Part shown: in pieces, positions 44,703 through 54,208 of the stretch
Numbering within the stretch: position 1 is the first letter of the stretch
Layout: each line of letters starts with the position of its first letter
Assembly: GCF_002210105.1 (NCBI RefSeq)
Contig: NZ_AQQU01000002.1
Span: 360,604 to 424,603 of the forward strand
DNA length: 64,000 nucleotides
Origin: Oceanicola sp. 22II-s10i
GTDB taxonomy: Bacteria; Pseudomonadota; Alphaproteobacteria; Rhodobacterales; Rhodobacteraceae
Reading direction: 5' to 3'
Made by a program: the position numbers and the translations under genes
The notes under the pieces: model-generated
The model's input: the letters and a program-made list of their open reading frames with translations, nothing else
What the model was told of the DNA's origin: nothing
The model's database searches: none

Positions 44703-46494
44703 TCGCGGCCCCCGTGGTGGCGGGGCCCGCGTTCTGGCGGAACAGTTCGAACAGTTCGCGGCCGATGCCGTGGCTGTTGGCCGACAGGTCGGGCGTCGCG
44801 GCCTTGCGGCCCGACAGGTCGGTCAGGCATTCCAGCGTGCCCGCAACGGCGTCCACCCGCACCACGTCGCCGTCCCTGAGCAGCGCCAGCGGCCCGCCGT
44901 CCGACGCCTCGGGCGAGACGTGCAGGACCGAGGGGACCTTGCCCGACGCGCCCGACAGGCGGCCATCGGTGACCATCGCCACCTTGTGGCCCCGGTCCAG
45001 CAGCACCGACAGCGTCGGCATCAGGTTGTGCAGCTCCGGCATCCCGTTGGCCTTGGGGCCCTGGAACCGGACGACGACGACAGTGTCCTGGTTCAGCTCG
45101 CCCGCGCGGAAGGCCGTCTTGACCGCCTCCTGATCGTGGAAGATGCGCACCGGCGCCTCGATCACGTGGTAATCGGGGTTCACCGCCGACACCTTCATGA
45201 TCCCTTCGCCAAGGTTGCCCTCAAGCCGCTTCAGCCCGCCGGTCTTCTGGAACGGGTCGGCGGCGGGGCGCAGGATCTTGTCGTTCTCCGATTTGCCCGA
45301 ACCGGGGCGCCACGTGACCTTGCCGCCGTCGAGGAACGGCTCCTGCGTGTAGAGCTCCAGCCCGTCGCCCGCGATGGTGCGCACGTCCTCGTGCAGCAGG
45401 CCCGCGCCCAGCAGTTCGCCGATCATGTAGCCGAGGCCGCCCGCCGCGTGGAAATGGTTCACGTCGGCCAGACCGTTCGGATAGACCTTGGCCATCAGCG
45501 GCGTGACCGAGGAGATCTCGGCGAAATCCGCCGGGTCCAGCGCGATCCCCGCCGCCCGCGCCATGGCGGGCATGTGCAGGACGAGGTTCGTCGACCCGCC
45601 CGTCGCCATCAGCCCGACGATGCCGTTCACGAAGGCGCGTTCGTCCAGGATCTCGCCCGCCGGACGGTAGTCGTTGCCAAGGCCCGTGATCTCGAGCGCG
45701 CGGCGGGTGCCGGCGACGGTCAGCGCGTCGCGCAGGGGGGTGTTCGGGTTGACGAAGCTCGACCCCGGCAGGTGCAGGCCCATGAATTCCATCAGCATCT
45801 GGTTGGAATTCGCGGTGCCGTAGAAGGTGCAGGTGCCGGGCGAGTGGTAGGAGGCCATTTCCGCCTCCATCAGCTTGTCGCGGCCGACCTCGCCCGCGGC
45901 GAACTGCTGGCGGACCTTGGATTTTTCCGAATTCGGCAGGCCCGAGGGCATCGGCCCGGCGGGCACGAAGATCGCGGGGACGTGGCCGAATGTTGCGGCG
46001 GCCATCACGAGGCCCGGCACGATCTTGTCGCAGACCCCGAGGAAGAGCGCCGCGTCATAGCAGTTGTGCGACAGCGCGATCCCGGCGGCCATGGCGATCA
46101 CGTCGCGCGAGAACAGCGACAGCTCCATCCCCGGCTCACCCTGCGTGACGCCGTCGCACATGGCGGGCACGCCGCCCGCGACCTGCGCCGTCGCGCCCGC
46201 GTCCCGCGCGGTGTCGCGGATCAGGGTGGGGAAACGCTCGAACGGCTGATGCGCGGACAGCATGTCGTTATAGGCCGTCACGATGCCGATGTTCGGCGCC
46301 CGACCGGCGGCCAGCGCGTCCTTGTCCGGCCCGGCGGCGGCATAGGCATGAGCCTGACTGCCGCAGGAAATATGGGCGCGTGCCGGTCCCTTGTCGCCCG
46401 CCGCGCGGATGCGGGCGAGATATGCCTCGCGGCCGGGGGCGGAGCGTTCGCGGATCCGGTCGGTTACCGCGGCGATGGTTGGGTGGAGCGTCAT
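44692..46494 (-). CDS. edd: Phosphogluconate dehydratase
   Basis: A 600-residue IlvD/Edd family dehydratase with an iron-sulfur cluster, the first committed enzyme of the Entner-Doudoroff pathway. Motifs are [32 protein letters not shown] with the cluster cysteines, and [14 protein letters not shown]. The frame stays open far upstream, but [19 protein letters not shown] is the family start and has GAGGCC-type pairing just before it. It is divergent from rlmI. Confidence 0.95.
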   Translation of the reverse strand: MTLHPTIAAVTDRIRERSAPGREAYLARIRAAGDKGPARAHISCGSQAHAYAAAGPDKDALAAGRAPNIGIVTAYNDMLSAHQPFERFPTLIRDTARDAGATAQVAGGVPAMCDGVTQGEPGMELSLFSRDVIAMAAGIALSHNCYDAALFLGVCDKIVPGLVMAAATFGHVPAIFVPAGPMPSGLPNSEKSKVRQQFAAGEVGRDKLMEAEMASYHSPGTCTFYGTANSNQMLMEFMGLHLPGSSFVNPNTPLRDALTVAGTRRALEITGLGNDYRPAGEILDERAFVNGIVGLMATGGSTNLVLHMPAMARAAGIALDPADFAEISSVTPLMAKVYPNGLADVNHFHAAGGLGYMIGELLGAGLLHEDVRTIAGDGLELYTQEPFLDGGKVTWRPGSGKSENDKILRPAADPFQKTGGLKRLEGNLGEGIMKVSAVNPDYHVIEAPVRIFHDQEAVKTAFRAGELNQDTVVVVRFQGPKANGMPELHNLMPTLSVLLDRGHKVAMVTDGRLSGASGKVPSVLHVSPEASDGGPLALLRDGDVVRVDAVAGTLECLTDLSGRKAATPDLSANSHGIGRELFELFRQNAGPATTGAANVV

Positions 46495-46653
46495 GCGGGC
46501 CTCCTCTGCCTTTCGCCACATTAACAAGGGATGATTGCGGTAACAACGCGGTCCAGGATGAATTGATCCATGTGAAATCCGGCGCCGTCGAAGGGTGAAA
46601 GACTGTGCGATGCGCCCTCTTTCCGAGCATCGCGCAACGGGGTAGGAGGTGGC

Positions 46654-47850
46654 ATGACCGCATCGCCCCTCCCCACCGTCCGCCTGAAACCCAAGGCCAA
46701 CGCCCGCGCCATCCGGCACGGCGCACCATGGGTCTTCGACAACGAACTCGTGCTCGACCGCCGCACCAAGGCGCTGGCCCCCGGCAGCATTGCGCTGCTG
46801 GAGGATGCCGAGCGTCAGCCGCTGGCGCTGGTCGGGTTCAATCCCGACTCGCGGATCGCCTGCCGGGTGCTGGACCGGGCCGAGGCGACGGGGATCGACA
46901 CCGAGTGGTTCGTGGAGCGGATCGGCAAGGCGCTGGCGATGCGGGAACGGCTGTTCGACGCGCCATTCTACCGGCTGATCCATGCCGAGGGCGACGGGAT
47001 GCCGGGGGTGGTGATCGACCGTTTCGGCGATGCCTGCGTGGTCCAGCCGAACGCCGCATGGGCCGACGCGCTGATCGGTCCGCTGACGGATGCGCTGGTG
47101 CAGGTGACCGGGGTGTCGACCGTGCTGAAAAGCGCCTCGGGCCGGGCCCGGTCGCTGGAGGGGCTGGACGATGTGGATGCCGTTCTGGTCGGCGCCGCGC
47201 CCGAGGCGGCGGTGGCGGTGCCGATGAACGGGGCGACCTACATGGCCGACCTGACGGGCGGGCAGAAGACGGGGCTGTTCTACGACCAGCGCCCGAACCA
47301 CGCCTTCGCGCAGCGATTCGCGAGAGGCGCGCGGGTGCTGGACGTGTTTTCTCATGTCGGCGGTTTCGGGCTGGCCTGCCTCGCGGGCGGCGCCGGGTCG
47401 GCGCTGGCCGTGGACGGCTCGCAGCCCGCGCTCGATCTGGCGGAGGAGGGCGCGCGGCAGAGCGGGCTGGCCGACCGCTTCGCGACCCGGCGCGGCGATG
47501 CCTTCGAGGTTATGACGGCGCTCGCCGAGGCGGGCGAGAGCTTCGACGTCGTGATCTGTGACCCGCCCGCCTTCGCGCCGACGAAACAGGCGTTGGACGC
47601 GGGGTTGCGGGCCTATGAACGGGTCGCGCGGCTGGCGGCGGGACTGGTGGGCGAGGGCGGTTACCTGGGCCTGTGTTCCTGTTCCCATGCCGCCGATCTG
47701 GCGAGCTTCCGTCAGGCCTCGACCCGCGGTATCGGCCGGGCAGGTCGGCGGGGGCAGCTGATCCACACCGGGTTCGCCGGGCCGGACCATCCGATGCATC
47801 CGCATCTGGCCGAGACGGGGTATCTCAAGGCCCTGTTCTACCGCCTGTGA
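46654..47850 (+). CDS. rlmI: RlmI-family class I SAM-dependent rRNA methyltransferase
   Basis: A 398-residue enzyme with an N-terminal PUA domain ([20 protein letters not shown]) and a Rossmann methyltransferase domain ([39 protein letters not shown], the catalytic-loop VVICDPPAF, and CSCSHAADL). RlmI of E. coli makes m5C1962 in 23S rRNA; the exact site here is inferred. A perfect TAGGAGGTGGC ribosome site precedes the ATG. It overlaps the next gene by 4 nt. Confidence 0.9.
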   Translation: MTASPLPTVRLKPKANARAIRHGAPWVFDNELVLDRRTKALAPGSIALLEDAERQPLALVGFNPDSRIACRVLDRAEATGIDTEWFVERIGKALAMRERLFDAPFYRLIHAEGDGMPGVVIDRFGDACVVQPNAAWADALIGPLTDALVQVTGVSTVLKSASGRARSLEGLDDVDAVLVGAAPEAAVAVPMNGATYMADLTGGQKTGLFYDQRPNHAFAQRFARGARVLDVFSHVGGFGLACLAGGAGSALAVDGSQPALDLAEEGARQSGLADRFATRRGDAFEVMTALAEAGESFDVVICDPPAFAPTKQALDAGLRAYERVARLAAGLVGEGGYLGLCSCSHAADLASFRQASTRGIGRAGRRGQLIHTGFAGPDHPMHPHLAETGYLKALFYRL

Positions 47851-48392
47851 AGGCCGCGCTCGACGCCTGCGTGCTCTACCCGACGGTGATGCGGGAAATG
47901 CTGCTCGGGGTCGCGCGGGCAGGGCTCTATCAGCCGCTCTGGTCCGCGCGGATCCTCGAGGAATGGGCGCGGGCGGCGGGCAAGGCCGGGCCGGTGGTCG
48001 AGATGCAGGCCCGCAGCGAGATCGCGCTGACCCGCGCCGGATGGCCGCGCGCCGAGGTGCGCGTGGACGAGGCGCAGGCGCGGCGGCTGTGGTTGCCGGA
48101 CCCTGACGACGTGCATGTGCTGGCGGCGGCGGTGCAGGGGCATGCGGATGTCATCGTGACGATGAACAGGGGCGATTTCCCCGCGCAGGTTCTGGCAGAA
48201 GAGGGGCTGTCGCGCGCCGATCCCGACAACTTCCTGCTTGGGTTGTACGAGGCGTCGCCTGAAGCCGTCGGCGCGGTCGCGGATGCCGTGCTGGCCGAGG
48301 CGAAACGGCTGTCCGGCGAGGACTGGACGATGCGCAGCCTGATGAAGAAGGCGCGCCTGCCACGGCTCGGAAAGGCATTGGAGCGACGCTGA
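47847..48392 (+). CDS. PIN-domain protein
   Basis: A 181-residue PIN-fold protein starting at GTG, which overlaps the rlmI stop (GTGA). Acidic active-site candidates are D in [10 protein letters not shown] in ARILEEWAR and the [20 protein letters not shown] block. It resembles VapC-like toxins, but no antitoxin gene is visible: rlmI lies upstream and a 111-nt gap lies downstream. It may be a stand-alone nuclease coupled to rRNA modification. Confidence 0.78.
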   Translation: MKAALDACVLYPTVMREMLLGVARAGLYQPLWSARILEEWARAAGKAGPVVEMQARSEIALTRAGWPRAEVRVDEAQARRLWLPDPDDVHVLAAAVQGHADVIVTMNRGDFPAQVLAEEGLSRADPDNFLLGLYEASPEAVGAVADAVLAEAKRLSGEDWTMRSLMKKARLPRLGKALERR

Positions 48393-48503
48393 TGTCGCTT
48401 TTCCCCGGCAGAGGACGCAAATGATCGCCGCTGCCGGTCGCTCGGGCGATAATTAGGGCGCCAACGGGCGGCATGGTGCGCCCCGGAGCCAAGGGGATTC
48501 GGC

Positions 48504-50045
48504 ATGAGCGAAGCAGCAGCAAAGCGTCGGGCGCGGGGCGGCGGCGGCGCGGCCCGCAGGGCGGAACGGACCAGCGTCAAGTTCGACACCGCGCGGTTCA
48601 TCGAACGCAACATCCCCAATTTCGAGCTGCTGAACGAAGAGGCGCTCCAGATCATCGAGGCGAATGCCGAGACGGTTCTGGAAGAGATCGGCGTGAACTT
48701 CGTCAACAACCCCGGCGCGCTGGACCGCTGGCGCGAGGCCGGGGCCGATATCGAGGGCGAGCGGGTCCGCATCCCGCGCGGGCTGGCGCGCAAGCTGTGC
48801 GCGACCGCGCCGTCGAAATTCACCCAATACGCCCGCAACCCCGAGCGTTCGGTCGAGATCGGCGGCAAGAACCTCGTCCTCGCCCCCGTCTACGGCCCGC
48901 CCTTCGTGCGTGAGGGCAATGTCCGCCGCTACGCGACGATGGCCGACTTCGAGAAGTTCGTGAAGCTGGGCTACATGTCCAAGTGGCTGCACCACTCGGG
49001 CGGCACCGTGTGCGAACCGACCGACATCCCGGTGAACAAGCGTCACCTCGACATGCTGATGGCGCATATGACGCTATCGGACAAACCCTTCATGGGATCC
49101 GTGACCGAACCGAGCCGCGCGCAGGATTCGGTCGACATGTGCAAGATCCTCTTCGGTGAGGAGTTCGTGTCGGAAAACGCGGTGATGACCTCGCTCATCA
49201 ACGTGAACTCTCCGCTGACCTTCGACGACACGATGATGGGCTCGCTCGAGGTCTATGCCGCAAACATGCAGGCCGTGATCCTGTCGCCCTTCATCGTCGG
49301 CGGCGCGATGGCGCCGGTGTCGGTCGCGGGCACGCTGACGCAGGTGCTGGCCGAGGTGCTGGCGGGCGTCGCCTATTCGCAGCTGGTGCGCCCCGGCGCG
49401 CCGGTGATCTTCGGGGCCTTCGTGACCTCGATCGACATGAACTCGGGCGCGCCGACCTTCGGCACGCCGGAGGCCTCGCAGATCCTTTACGGCGCGGGCC
49501 AGCTGGCGCGGCGGCTGAACCTGCCGTTCCGCTCGGGCGGCGGGCTGTGCGGGTCGAAACTGCCGGACGCGCAGGCGGCCTACGAGACGGCGAACACGCT
49601 GAACGCGGCACTGATGGGGGGCGTGAACTTCATGCTCCACGCCTGCGGCTGGCTGGAAGGCGGGCTGGTGTCGTCCTTCGAGAAGTTCGTGATGGACGCC
49701 GACCAGCTGGGTGCGCTGCACAAGATGGCCGAGGGCGTGTCGCATGACGAGAATGCGCAGGCGATGGACGCGATGCGCGAAGTGGGACCGGGCGGGCATT
49801 ACCTGGGTTGCGCGCACACGCAGGCGAACTTCAAGACCGCGTTCTGGCGCACCGAACTGCTGGACTACAAGCCGTTCGAGACCTGGGACGAAGAGGGCGC
49901 GCGCGACACCCGGTCGCTGGCGGCGGAACGGGTCGAAAAGCTGCTGGCGCAGTATCAGCAGCCCGAACTGGACCCGGCGATCGCCGAGGCGCTGGCGGCC
50001 TATGTTGCGCGCCGCAAGTCCGAGATGCCCGACGCCTTCGTCTGA
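48504..50045 (+). CDS. MttB-superfamily methyltransferase without pyrrolysine
   Basis: A 513-residue member of the trimethylamine/glycine-betaine corrinoid methyltransferase superfamily (COG5598). Features are LNEEALQIIEANAETVLEEI, VYGPPFVREGNVRRYATMAD, the TPEASQILYGAGQLARRL barrel segment and GGLCGSKLPDAQAAYE. The gene has no internal amber codon, so it belongs to the non-pyrrolysine branch, some members of which demethylate quaternary amines such as glycine betaine. No corrinoid protein or partner methyltransferase lies next to it. AAGGGGATTCGGC precedes the ATG. Confidence 0.88.
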   Translation: MSEAAAKRRARGGGGAARRAERTSVKFDTARFIERNIPNFELLNEEALQIIEANAETVLEEIGVNFVNNPGALDRWREAGADIEGERVRIPRGLARKLCATAPSKFTQYARNPERSVEIGGKNLVLAPVYGPPFVREGNVRRYATMADFEKFVKLGYMSKWLHHSGGTVCEPTDIPVNKRHLDMLMAHMTLSDKPFMGSVTEPSRAQDSVDMCKILFGEEFVSENAVMTSLINVNSPLTFDDTMMGSLEVYAANMQAVILSPFIVGGAMAPVSVAGTLTQVLAEVLAGVAYSQLVRPGAPVIFGAFVTSIDMNSGAPTFGTPEASQILYGAGQLARRLNLPFRSGGGLCGSKLPDAQAAYETANTLNAALMGGVNFMLHACGWLEGGLVSSFEKFVMDADQLGALHKMAEGVSHDENAQAMDAMREVGPGGHYLGCAHTQANFKTAFWRTELLDYKPFETWDEEGARDTRSLAAERVEKLLAQYQQPELDPAIAEALAAYVARRKSEMPDAFV

Positions 50046-50061
50046 GGCCACGACATCGCAG

Positions 50062-50391
50062 TCAGGCAGGCCCGCCGGTGAGCACCTCGCCGGCGGGCCG
50101 CTCCGTTGTCTGTGCGCTGCGCAGGATCCGGGCCTCGCCCAGGATCGCGCTCATCACGTCGACGTGGCGGATCACCGAATAGCCCGCGTCACCTGAGCGG
50201 CGGCGGTGGTCGAGCTCCGCCTCGATCTCCAGCAGGGCCATCATCGCGGCGGCGCTGCGGGGCAGGGTGGCCAGCCCGAAGTAGCGCGGCAGCACCGACT
50301 CGCGCCGGTAGCCATCGGCGCCGATCCGCGCGGCGGTCATCAACAGGCGCGGGCGGCGCAGGTCGGACAGGCGTGTCAGGGCATCTTGCAT
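50062..50391 (-). CDS. DUF6477 family protein
   Basis: A 109-residue helical protein (ALTRLSDLRRPRLLMTAARIG, LPRSAAAMMALLEIEAELD, SVIRHVDVMSAILGEARIL). It appears to be the conserved DUF6477 protein that lies next to gafA in Rhodobacterales (rcc01866 in R. capsulatus, as I recall, where it affects GTA production). It is divergent from gafA, 225 nt apart, and GAGGAAG precedes the ATG. Confidence 0.75.
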   Translation of the reverse strand: MQDALTRLSDLRRPRLLMTAARIGADGYRRESVLPRYFGLATLPRSAAAMMALLEIEAELDHRRRSGDAGYSVIRHVDVMSAILGEARILRSAQTTERPAGEVLTGGPA

Positions 50392-50530
50392 CGGAAACTT
50401 CCTCGTCTTCAGGCGACAGGGGGCGATGCTTGCACAAGTTTGACGGGTGTTGCGTGGAGCGCCTTCGCGGCGAGCGGTGCGATCACGATAGTTTATTCAA
50501 TGGAAACAATCATTGCCATCAACGGATATT

Positions 50531-50572
50531 GTTAACCCATGGGAAACTTATGATCCGTTAACCTGTGGATAA
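50531..50572 (+). promoter_or_regulatory. gafA leader: two GTTAACC elements and a perfect DnaA box
   Basis: GTTAACC occurs at 50531-50537 and again at 50557-50563 (26 nt apart), resembling CtrA half-sites (TTAAC type). Directly after the second copy, TGTGGATAA at 50564-50572 is the exact reverse complement of the consensus DnaA box TTATCCACA. All lie 45-86 nt upstream of the gafA start in an AT-rich leader. Binding by CtrA or DnaA is inferred from motif identity. Confidence 0.6.
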
Positions 50573-50616
50573 AACTGGGGAAGAAAGGCCGGTCCACGGC
50601 CTTGGGACAATTTGAA

Positions 50617-51756
50617 ATGTTAGTCACGCCGCATGCGGCCGTGACCGGATTGAACGCCCGGACCTTGCCGTCCTGGGTGCCGGACGCGGCCCGCCGCTAC
50701 CTCGCCCATACCGAGCAGGGCCAGTCGATCCGCGCCCTTGCGCGGGCCGCTGGCTGCCACGCCTCGACCGTGATGCGTCAGATCCGCCGGATCGAGAACG
50801 CGCGCGACGACGTGCTGGTGGACGAGGCCCTGCGGAGGCTGGGCCGCTTCGTCAGGCGGCAGGCCGAAGGCGGGCTGGAAGAGGAATGCAACGAGATGAC
50901 GACGCAAGAACCTTTGGGACTGGGGGCCTTTCCCGACGCCGCGACCCTGCGCCGCGAGGCGCGCCGCATCCTGCGGCGGCTGTGCGAACCCGGCGCGGTG
51001 CTGGCGGTGGCGGCCGAGATGGAAAAGGCCGTGGCGGTGCGCGACACCGCGTCCGGCACGACCGAACGGCTGGCGGTGGTGGAGCGGGCGACGGCCGAGG
51101 CTCTGGCGCTGAAGGGCTGGATCGCCTGCGACGCGCCCGGACGGGTGTCGCGTTACACGATCACCGCCGAGGGCCGGGCTGAACTGAACCGCCTTCTGGT
51201 GCTGCGCGACGGAGGCGAGGCGGTGCGCCGCGGGATGGCCGAGGCGGCCACGGTCTTCGATACGGCGGACCGCACGGGCGGAGAGGCGGAGGAAGAGGCC
51301 GAGGTCAGGCGCCGTATCCGCTATGGCACGACGGAAACGCCAGTCGCGATGCTGGCGCGGCGGCGGGACGGGGACGGGCGACCATTCCTCGACGACAGTC
51401 TGGTCCGCGCGGCGGTGCGGCTGGCCGAGGATTTCGAACTGGCGCAGATCGGGACGCGGGTCACGCAGGACTGGGACCGGTTCCTGACGGCGGGCACCGC
51501 CGGGGGCATCGGCGATGGCGCGGGCGGATCGGGATCGGGACGGGCGCTCGCGCGGGTTCAGGCGGCGCTGGCCGATCTCGGGCCGGGGCTCGGGGACATG
51601 GCGCTCAGGTGCTGCTGCTACCAGCAGGGGCTGGAAACGGCGGAGCGGCGGATGGGGTGGTCGGCGCGGTCGGGCAAGATCGTCCTGCGCATCGCGCTCC
51701 AGCGCCTGCGGCTGCATTACGACCGGCTGGGCGATGCAGGCGGGATGATCGGCTGA
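50617..51756 (+). CDS. gafA: GafA-type activator of the gene transfer agent
   Basis: About 379 residues. An N-terminal helix-turn-helix (about 35-62, SIRALARAAGCHASTVMRQI) and a C-terminal DUF6456 part (about 255-375, FELAQIGTRVTQDWDRFL, then LETAERRMGWSARSGKIVL and RIALQRLRLHYDRLG, like a sigma region-4 fold) match GafA, the direct activator of RcGTA transcription. In Caulobacter the two parts are separate proteins, GafY and GafZ. The ATG at 50617 is the likely start; a TTG at 50602 is an alternative. The DUF6477 neighbour supports the call. Confidence 0.83.
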   Translation: MLVTPHAAVTGLNARTLPSWVPDAARRYLAHTEQGQSIRALARAAGCHASTVMRQIRRIENARDDVLVDEALRRLGRFVRRQAEGGLEEECNEMTTQEPLGLGAFPDAATLRREARRILRRLCEPGAVLAVAAEMEKAVAVRDTASGTTERLAVVERATAEALALKGWIACDAPGRVSRYTITAEGRAELNRLLVLRDGGEAVRRGMAEAATVFDTADRTGGEAEEEAEVRRRIRYGTTETPVAMLARRRDGDGRPFLDDSLVRAAVRLAEDFELAQIGTRVTQDWDRFLTAGTAGGIGDGAGGSGSGRALARVQAALADLGPGLGDMALRCCCYQQGLETAERRMGWSARSGKIVLRIALQRLRLHYDRLGDAGGMIG

Positions 51757-51907
51757 CCTGCCGTAAAAATTCGACACGAATTTTCGGGCTTCGCCGCATT
51801 CCGGCGCAGCCCCGTCATGCGTCCGGCGAATGGCGGGGTCCGGTGGAATGGCGGTGACGCCCGGTCATGACTATGTTATTCCGTGCAAAACGCGAAAGGC
51901 ATGGCAT

Positions 51908-52861
51908 ATGCGCGATCTGAAAATCCCGCAGCAGCGTCACCCCGAAAAGGCGCATCGCCCGGACAACGTCCAGCCCAAGAAGCCCGACTGGATCCGCGTC
52001 AAGGCGCCCACGTCCAAGGGGTATTTCGAAACCCACAAGATCATGCGTGAGAACCGTCTGGTCACGGTCTGCGAAGAGGCGGGCTGTCCGAACGCCGGCG
52101 AATGCTGGAGCCAGGGTCACGCCACCATGATGATCATGGGCGACATCTGCACCCGCGGCTGCACCTTCTGCAACATCGCCACCGGCCGCCCCGACGCGCT
52201 CGACGCGTTCGAGCCGGGGCGCGTGGCGCATGCGGTCGAGAAGCTGGGTCTGAACCACGTCGTCATCACCTCGGTCGACCGCGACGATCTGGAGGACGGC
52301 GGGGCCGAGCACTTCGCCCAGACGATCCGCGCCGTGCGGCACCGCTCGCCCGATACCACGATCGAGATCCTGACCCCCGACTTCATCAGGTGCGGGCCGG
52401 AAGCCCTTGAAACCGTTGTCGAAGCGCGGCCCGACGTGTTCAACCACAACCTCGAGACGGTGCCGGGCCTCTACCCCGAAGTCCGTCCCGGCGCGCGGTA
52501 TTTCCATTCGCTGCGGCTGTTGCAGCGGGTCAAGGAACTGGACCCGTCGATGTTCACCAAGTCGGGCATCATGGTCGGTCTGGGCGAGGATGCGCAGGCG
52601 GTGCGGCAGGTGATGGACGACATGCGCGCGGCGGATGTCGATTTCCTGACCATCGGCCAGTACCTGCAGCCGACGCCCAAGCACCACGCGGTTGCCAGCT
52701 TCGTGCATCCGGACGAGTTCAAGGCCTATGAGAAGGCGGCCTATGGCAAGGGCTTCCTGATGGTCTCGGCCACGCCGCTGACGCGGTCGTCCTATCACGC
52801 GGGTGACGACTTTGCCCGGCTGCGGGAAAACCGGATGCGCAAGCTCGGGCTCGGCGCCTGA
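51908..52861 (+). CDS. lipA: Lipoyl synthase
   Basis: A 317-residue radical SAM enzyme that inserts two sulfurs into octanoyl groups to make lipoate. The auxiliary cluster motif is [13 protein letters not shown] (CX4CX5C) and the radical SAM motif is [13 protein letters not shown]. The ATG at 51908 is preceded by CGAAAGGCATGGC and gives the family N-terminus [16 protein letters not shown] hairpin follows the stop. Confidence 0.96.
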   Translation: MRDLKIPQQRHPEKAHRPDNVQPKKPDWIRVKAPTSKGYFETHKIMRENRLVTVCEEAGCPNAGECWSQGHATMMIMGDICTRGCTFCNIATGRPDALDAFEPGRVAHAVEKLGLNHVVITSVDRDDLEDGGAEHFAQTIRAVRHRSPDTTIEILTPDFIRCGPEALETVVEARPDVFNHNLETVPGLYPEVRPGARYFHSLRLLQRVKELDPSMFTKSGIMVGLGEDAQAVRQVMDDMRAADVDFLTIGQYLQPTPKHHAVASFVHPDEFKAYEKAAYGKGFLMVSATPLTRSSYHAGDDFARLRENRMRKLGLGA

Positions 52862-52866
52862 AGCCT

Positions 52867-52889
52867 CAGGGCGGGGTTCGCCCCGCCTG
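52867..52889 (+). terminator. Hairpin after lipA
   Basis: CAG-GGCGGGG and CCCCGCCTG pair around a TTCG tetraloop, with one bulged G. No T-run follows. It sits between the convergent stops of lipA and the aspartic protease gene and may end transcription in both directions. Confidence 0.55.
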
Positions 52890-52899
52890 ACGCGATGCC

Positions 52900-53475
52900 C
52901 TAGCGGGTCAGGACCAGCGCGTCGTTGCGGATCTCGACCGAGGTGAAGTTCTGCAGATACGACATGCCGAGCAGCGATGCAGGCATGTCGCCCTCGCTGA
53001 CGAAAGCCCTGAAATTCCGGTCTGTTATCGGCCCAAGCTCAACCTCGTCCAGCCGGACCGGCGCGATCCGCACGGCCCCGTTCGCCGTCTGCGCCCGGTT
53101 GTAATACTGCAGCCCGGCGAGGTCGATGCCCGCCGCCGCCGCGTCCTCGTGCGACAGGACCATGTCGGTCGCCCCGGTGTCCACGATCATCCGCACCGGC
53201 GTCCCGTTGATCGCCACTGTCACGTAGTAATGCCCGTCCCGTTCGCGCGGCACGGCGACCGTCCCGCCCTCGATCCGCTGCATCGGCGCGATGGTGTGGC
53301 GGATGTCGCCCCACATGCCGATGGCCGCGACCACGCCCAGAAAGATCAGCCCCCAGAGCGTCGCATGCTGCAGCATGGTGCCGATCCGTCCCCGGTAGCG
53401 CACGATCGTATAGCCGCCGATCGCCGCGACGAGCAGCACGAGATAGACGAGGTTGCCGATTTGCAGGTCTGACAT
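52900..53475 (-). CDS. TIGR02281-family membrane-anchored aspartic protease (clan AA)
   Basis: A 191-residue protein. Two N-terminal spans (about 6-24 and 39-55) are followed by a retropepsin-like domain with the catalytic motif IVDTGATDMVLS and YYVTVAINGTPVRM before it. The C-terminal part has MSYLQNFTSVEIRNDALVL. Family members are single-domain aspartic proteases of Proteobacteria with unknown targets. It probably acts on the periplasmic side. Confidence 0.85.
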   Translation of the reverse strand: MSDLQIGNLVYLVLLVAAIGGYTIVRYRGRIGTMLQHATLWGLIFLGVVAAIGMWGDIRHTIAPMQRIEGGTVAVPRERDGHYYVTVAINGTPVRMIVDTGATDMVLSHEDAAAAGIDLAGLQYYNRAQTANGAVRIAPVRLDEVELGPITDRNFRAFVSEGDMPASLLGMSYLQNFTSVEIRNDALVLTR

Positions 53476-53538
53476 TCCGGGGTCCGCTCTGACAGGTTCC
53501 AGATGAATATAGGGTCACCCGGTCCGCAGGGCGAGGGG

Positions 53539-54162
53539 TCAGGCCGGTCCGAAGCCGTAGGCGCGCAGCCCGTCCAGCACGAACTGCACCGAAAGCGCCG
53601 CCAGAAGCATCCCGAGCAGGCGGGTCACGACGTTGATCCCGGTCCGCCCGAGCAGCCGTTCCAGCAGCCCCGCGGTCAGGAAAAAGGCGAAGACCACCAC
53701 GATCACCGACAGCGCCACGCCGAGCGCGGTGACGAGTCCCGGCACGCCGGGGTTCTGTCCGGCCAGCAGGATCACCGTGGCGATGGCGCCCGGTCCCGCG
53801 ATCAGCGGAATGGCGAGCGGGAAGACCGACGGATCGGGGCGTTCGTCCTCTTCCTCGGCCTGATCCTCGCGCCGCTTGGTGCGGCGTTCGAACAGCATGT
53901 CGAGCGCGGTCAGGAACAACAGGACCCCGCCCGCGATGCGGAAGGCGGGCATGGAGATGCCGACAAACCCCAGCACCGCCTCGCCGAAGAGCGAGAAGAG
54001 CGCGAGGATCCCGAAGGCGATCACGCAGGCGCGGATCGCGATGGCCCGGCGGCGCGCGGCGCTCATCCCCTGCGTCAGCGCGGCAAAGAGCGGAGTCAGC
54101 CCGACCGGGTCGACGATCACGAAGAGCGTGACGAAGGCGGTGATGAAATAGGCGGTGGTCAT
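53539..54162 (-). CDS. MarC family membrane protein
   Basis: A 207-residue protein with six predicted spans. The MarC-type motifs are FVTLFVIVDPVGLTPLFAAL near the N-terminus and FPLAIPLIAGPGAIATVILL in the middle, with a charged loop RRTKRREDQAEEEDERPDP between spans. Despite the name, MarC proteins have no proven role in drug resistance. It is transcribed towards the aspartic protease gene, 63 nt apart. Confidence 0.9.
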   Translation of the reverse strand: MTTAYFITAFVTLFVIVDPVGLTPLFAALTQGMSAARRRAIAIRACVIAFGILALFSLFGEAVLGFVGISMPAFRIAGGVLLFLTALDMLFERRTKRREDQAEEEDERPDPSVFPLAIPLIAGPGAIATVILLAGQNPGVPGLVTALGVALSVIVVVFAFFLTAGLLERLLGRTGINVVTRLLGMLLAALSVQFVLDGLRAYGFGPA

Positions 54163-54208
54163 GATCCGGTTGAACCACGTCGCGGGCGCGAGGGGAAGGG
54201 CGAGGCGA

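Noticed and set aside
48504..50045. Pyrrolysine-containing MttB
   Set aside because: No in-frame TAG occurs inside the gene, and no pyl genes are in the window.
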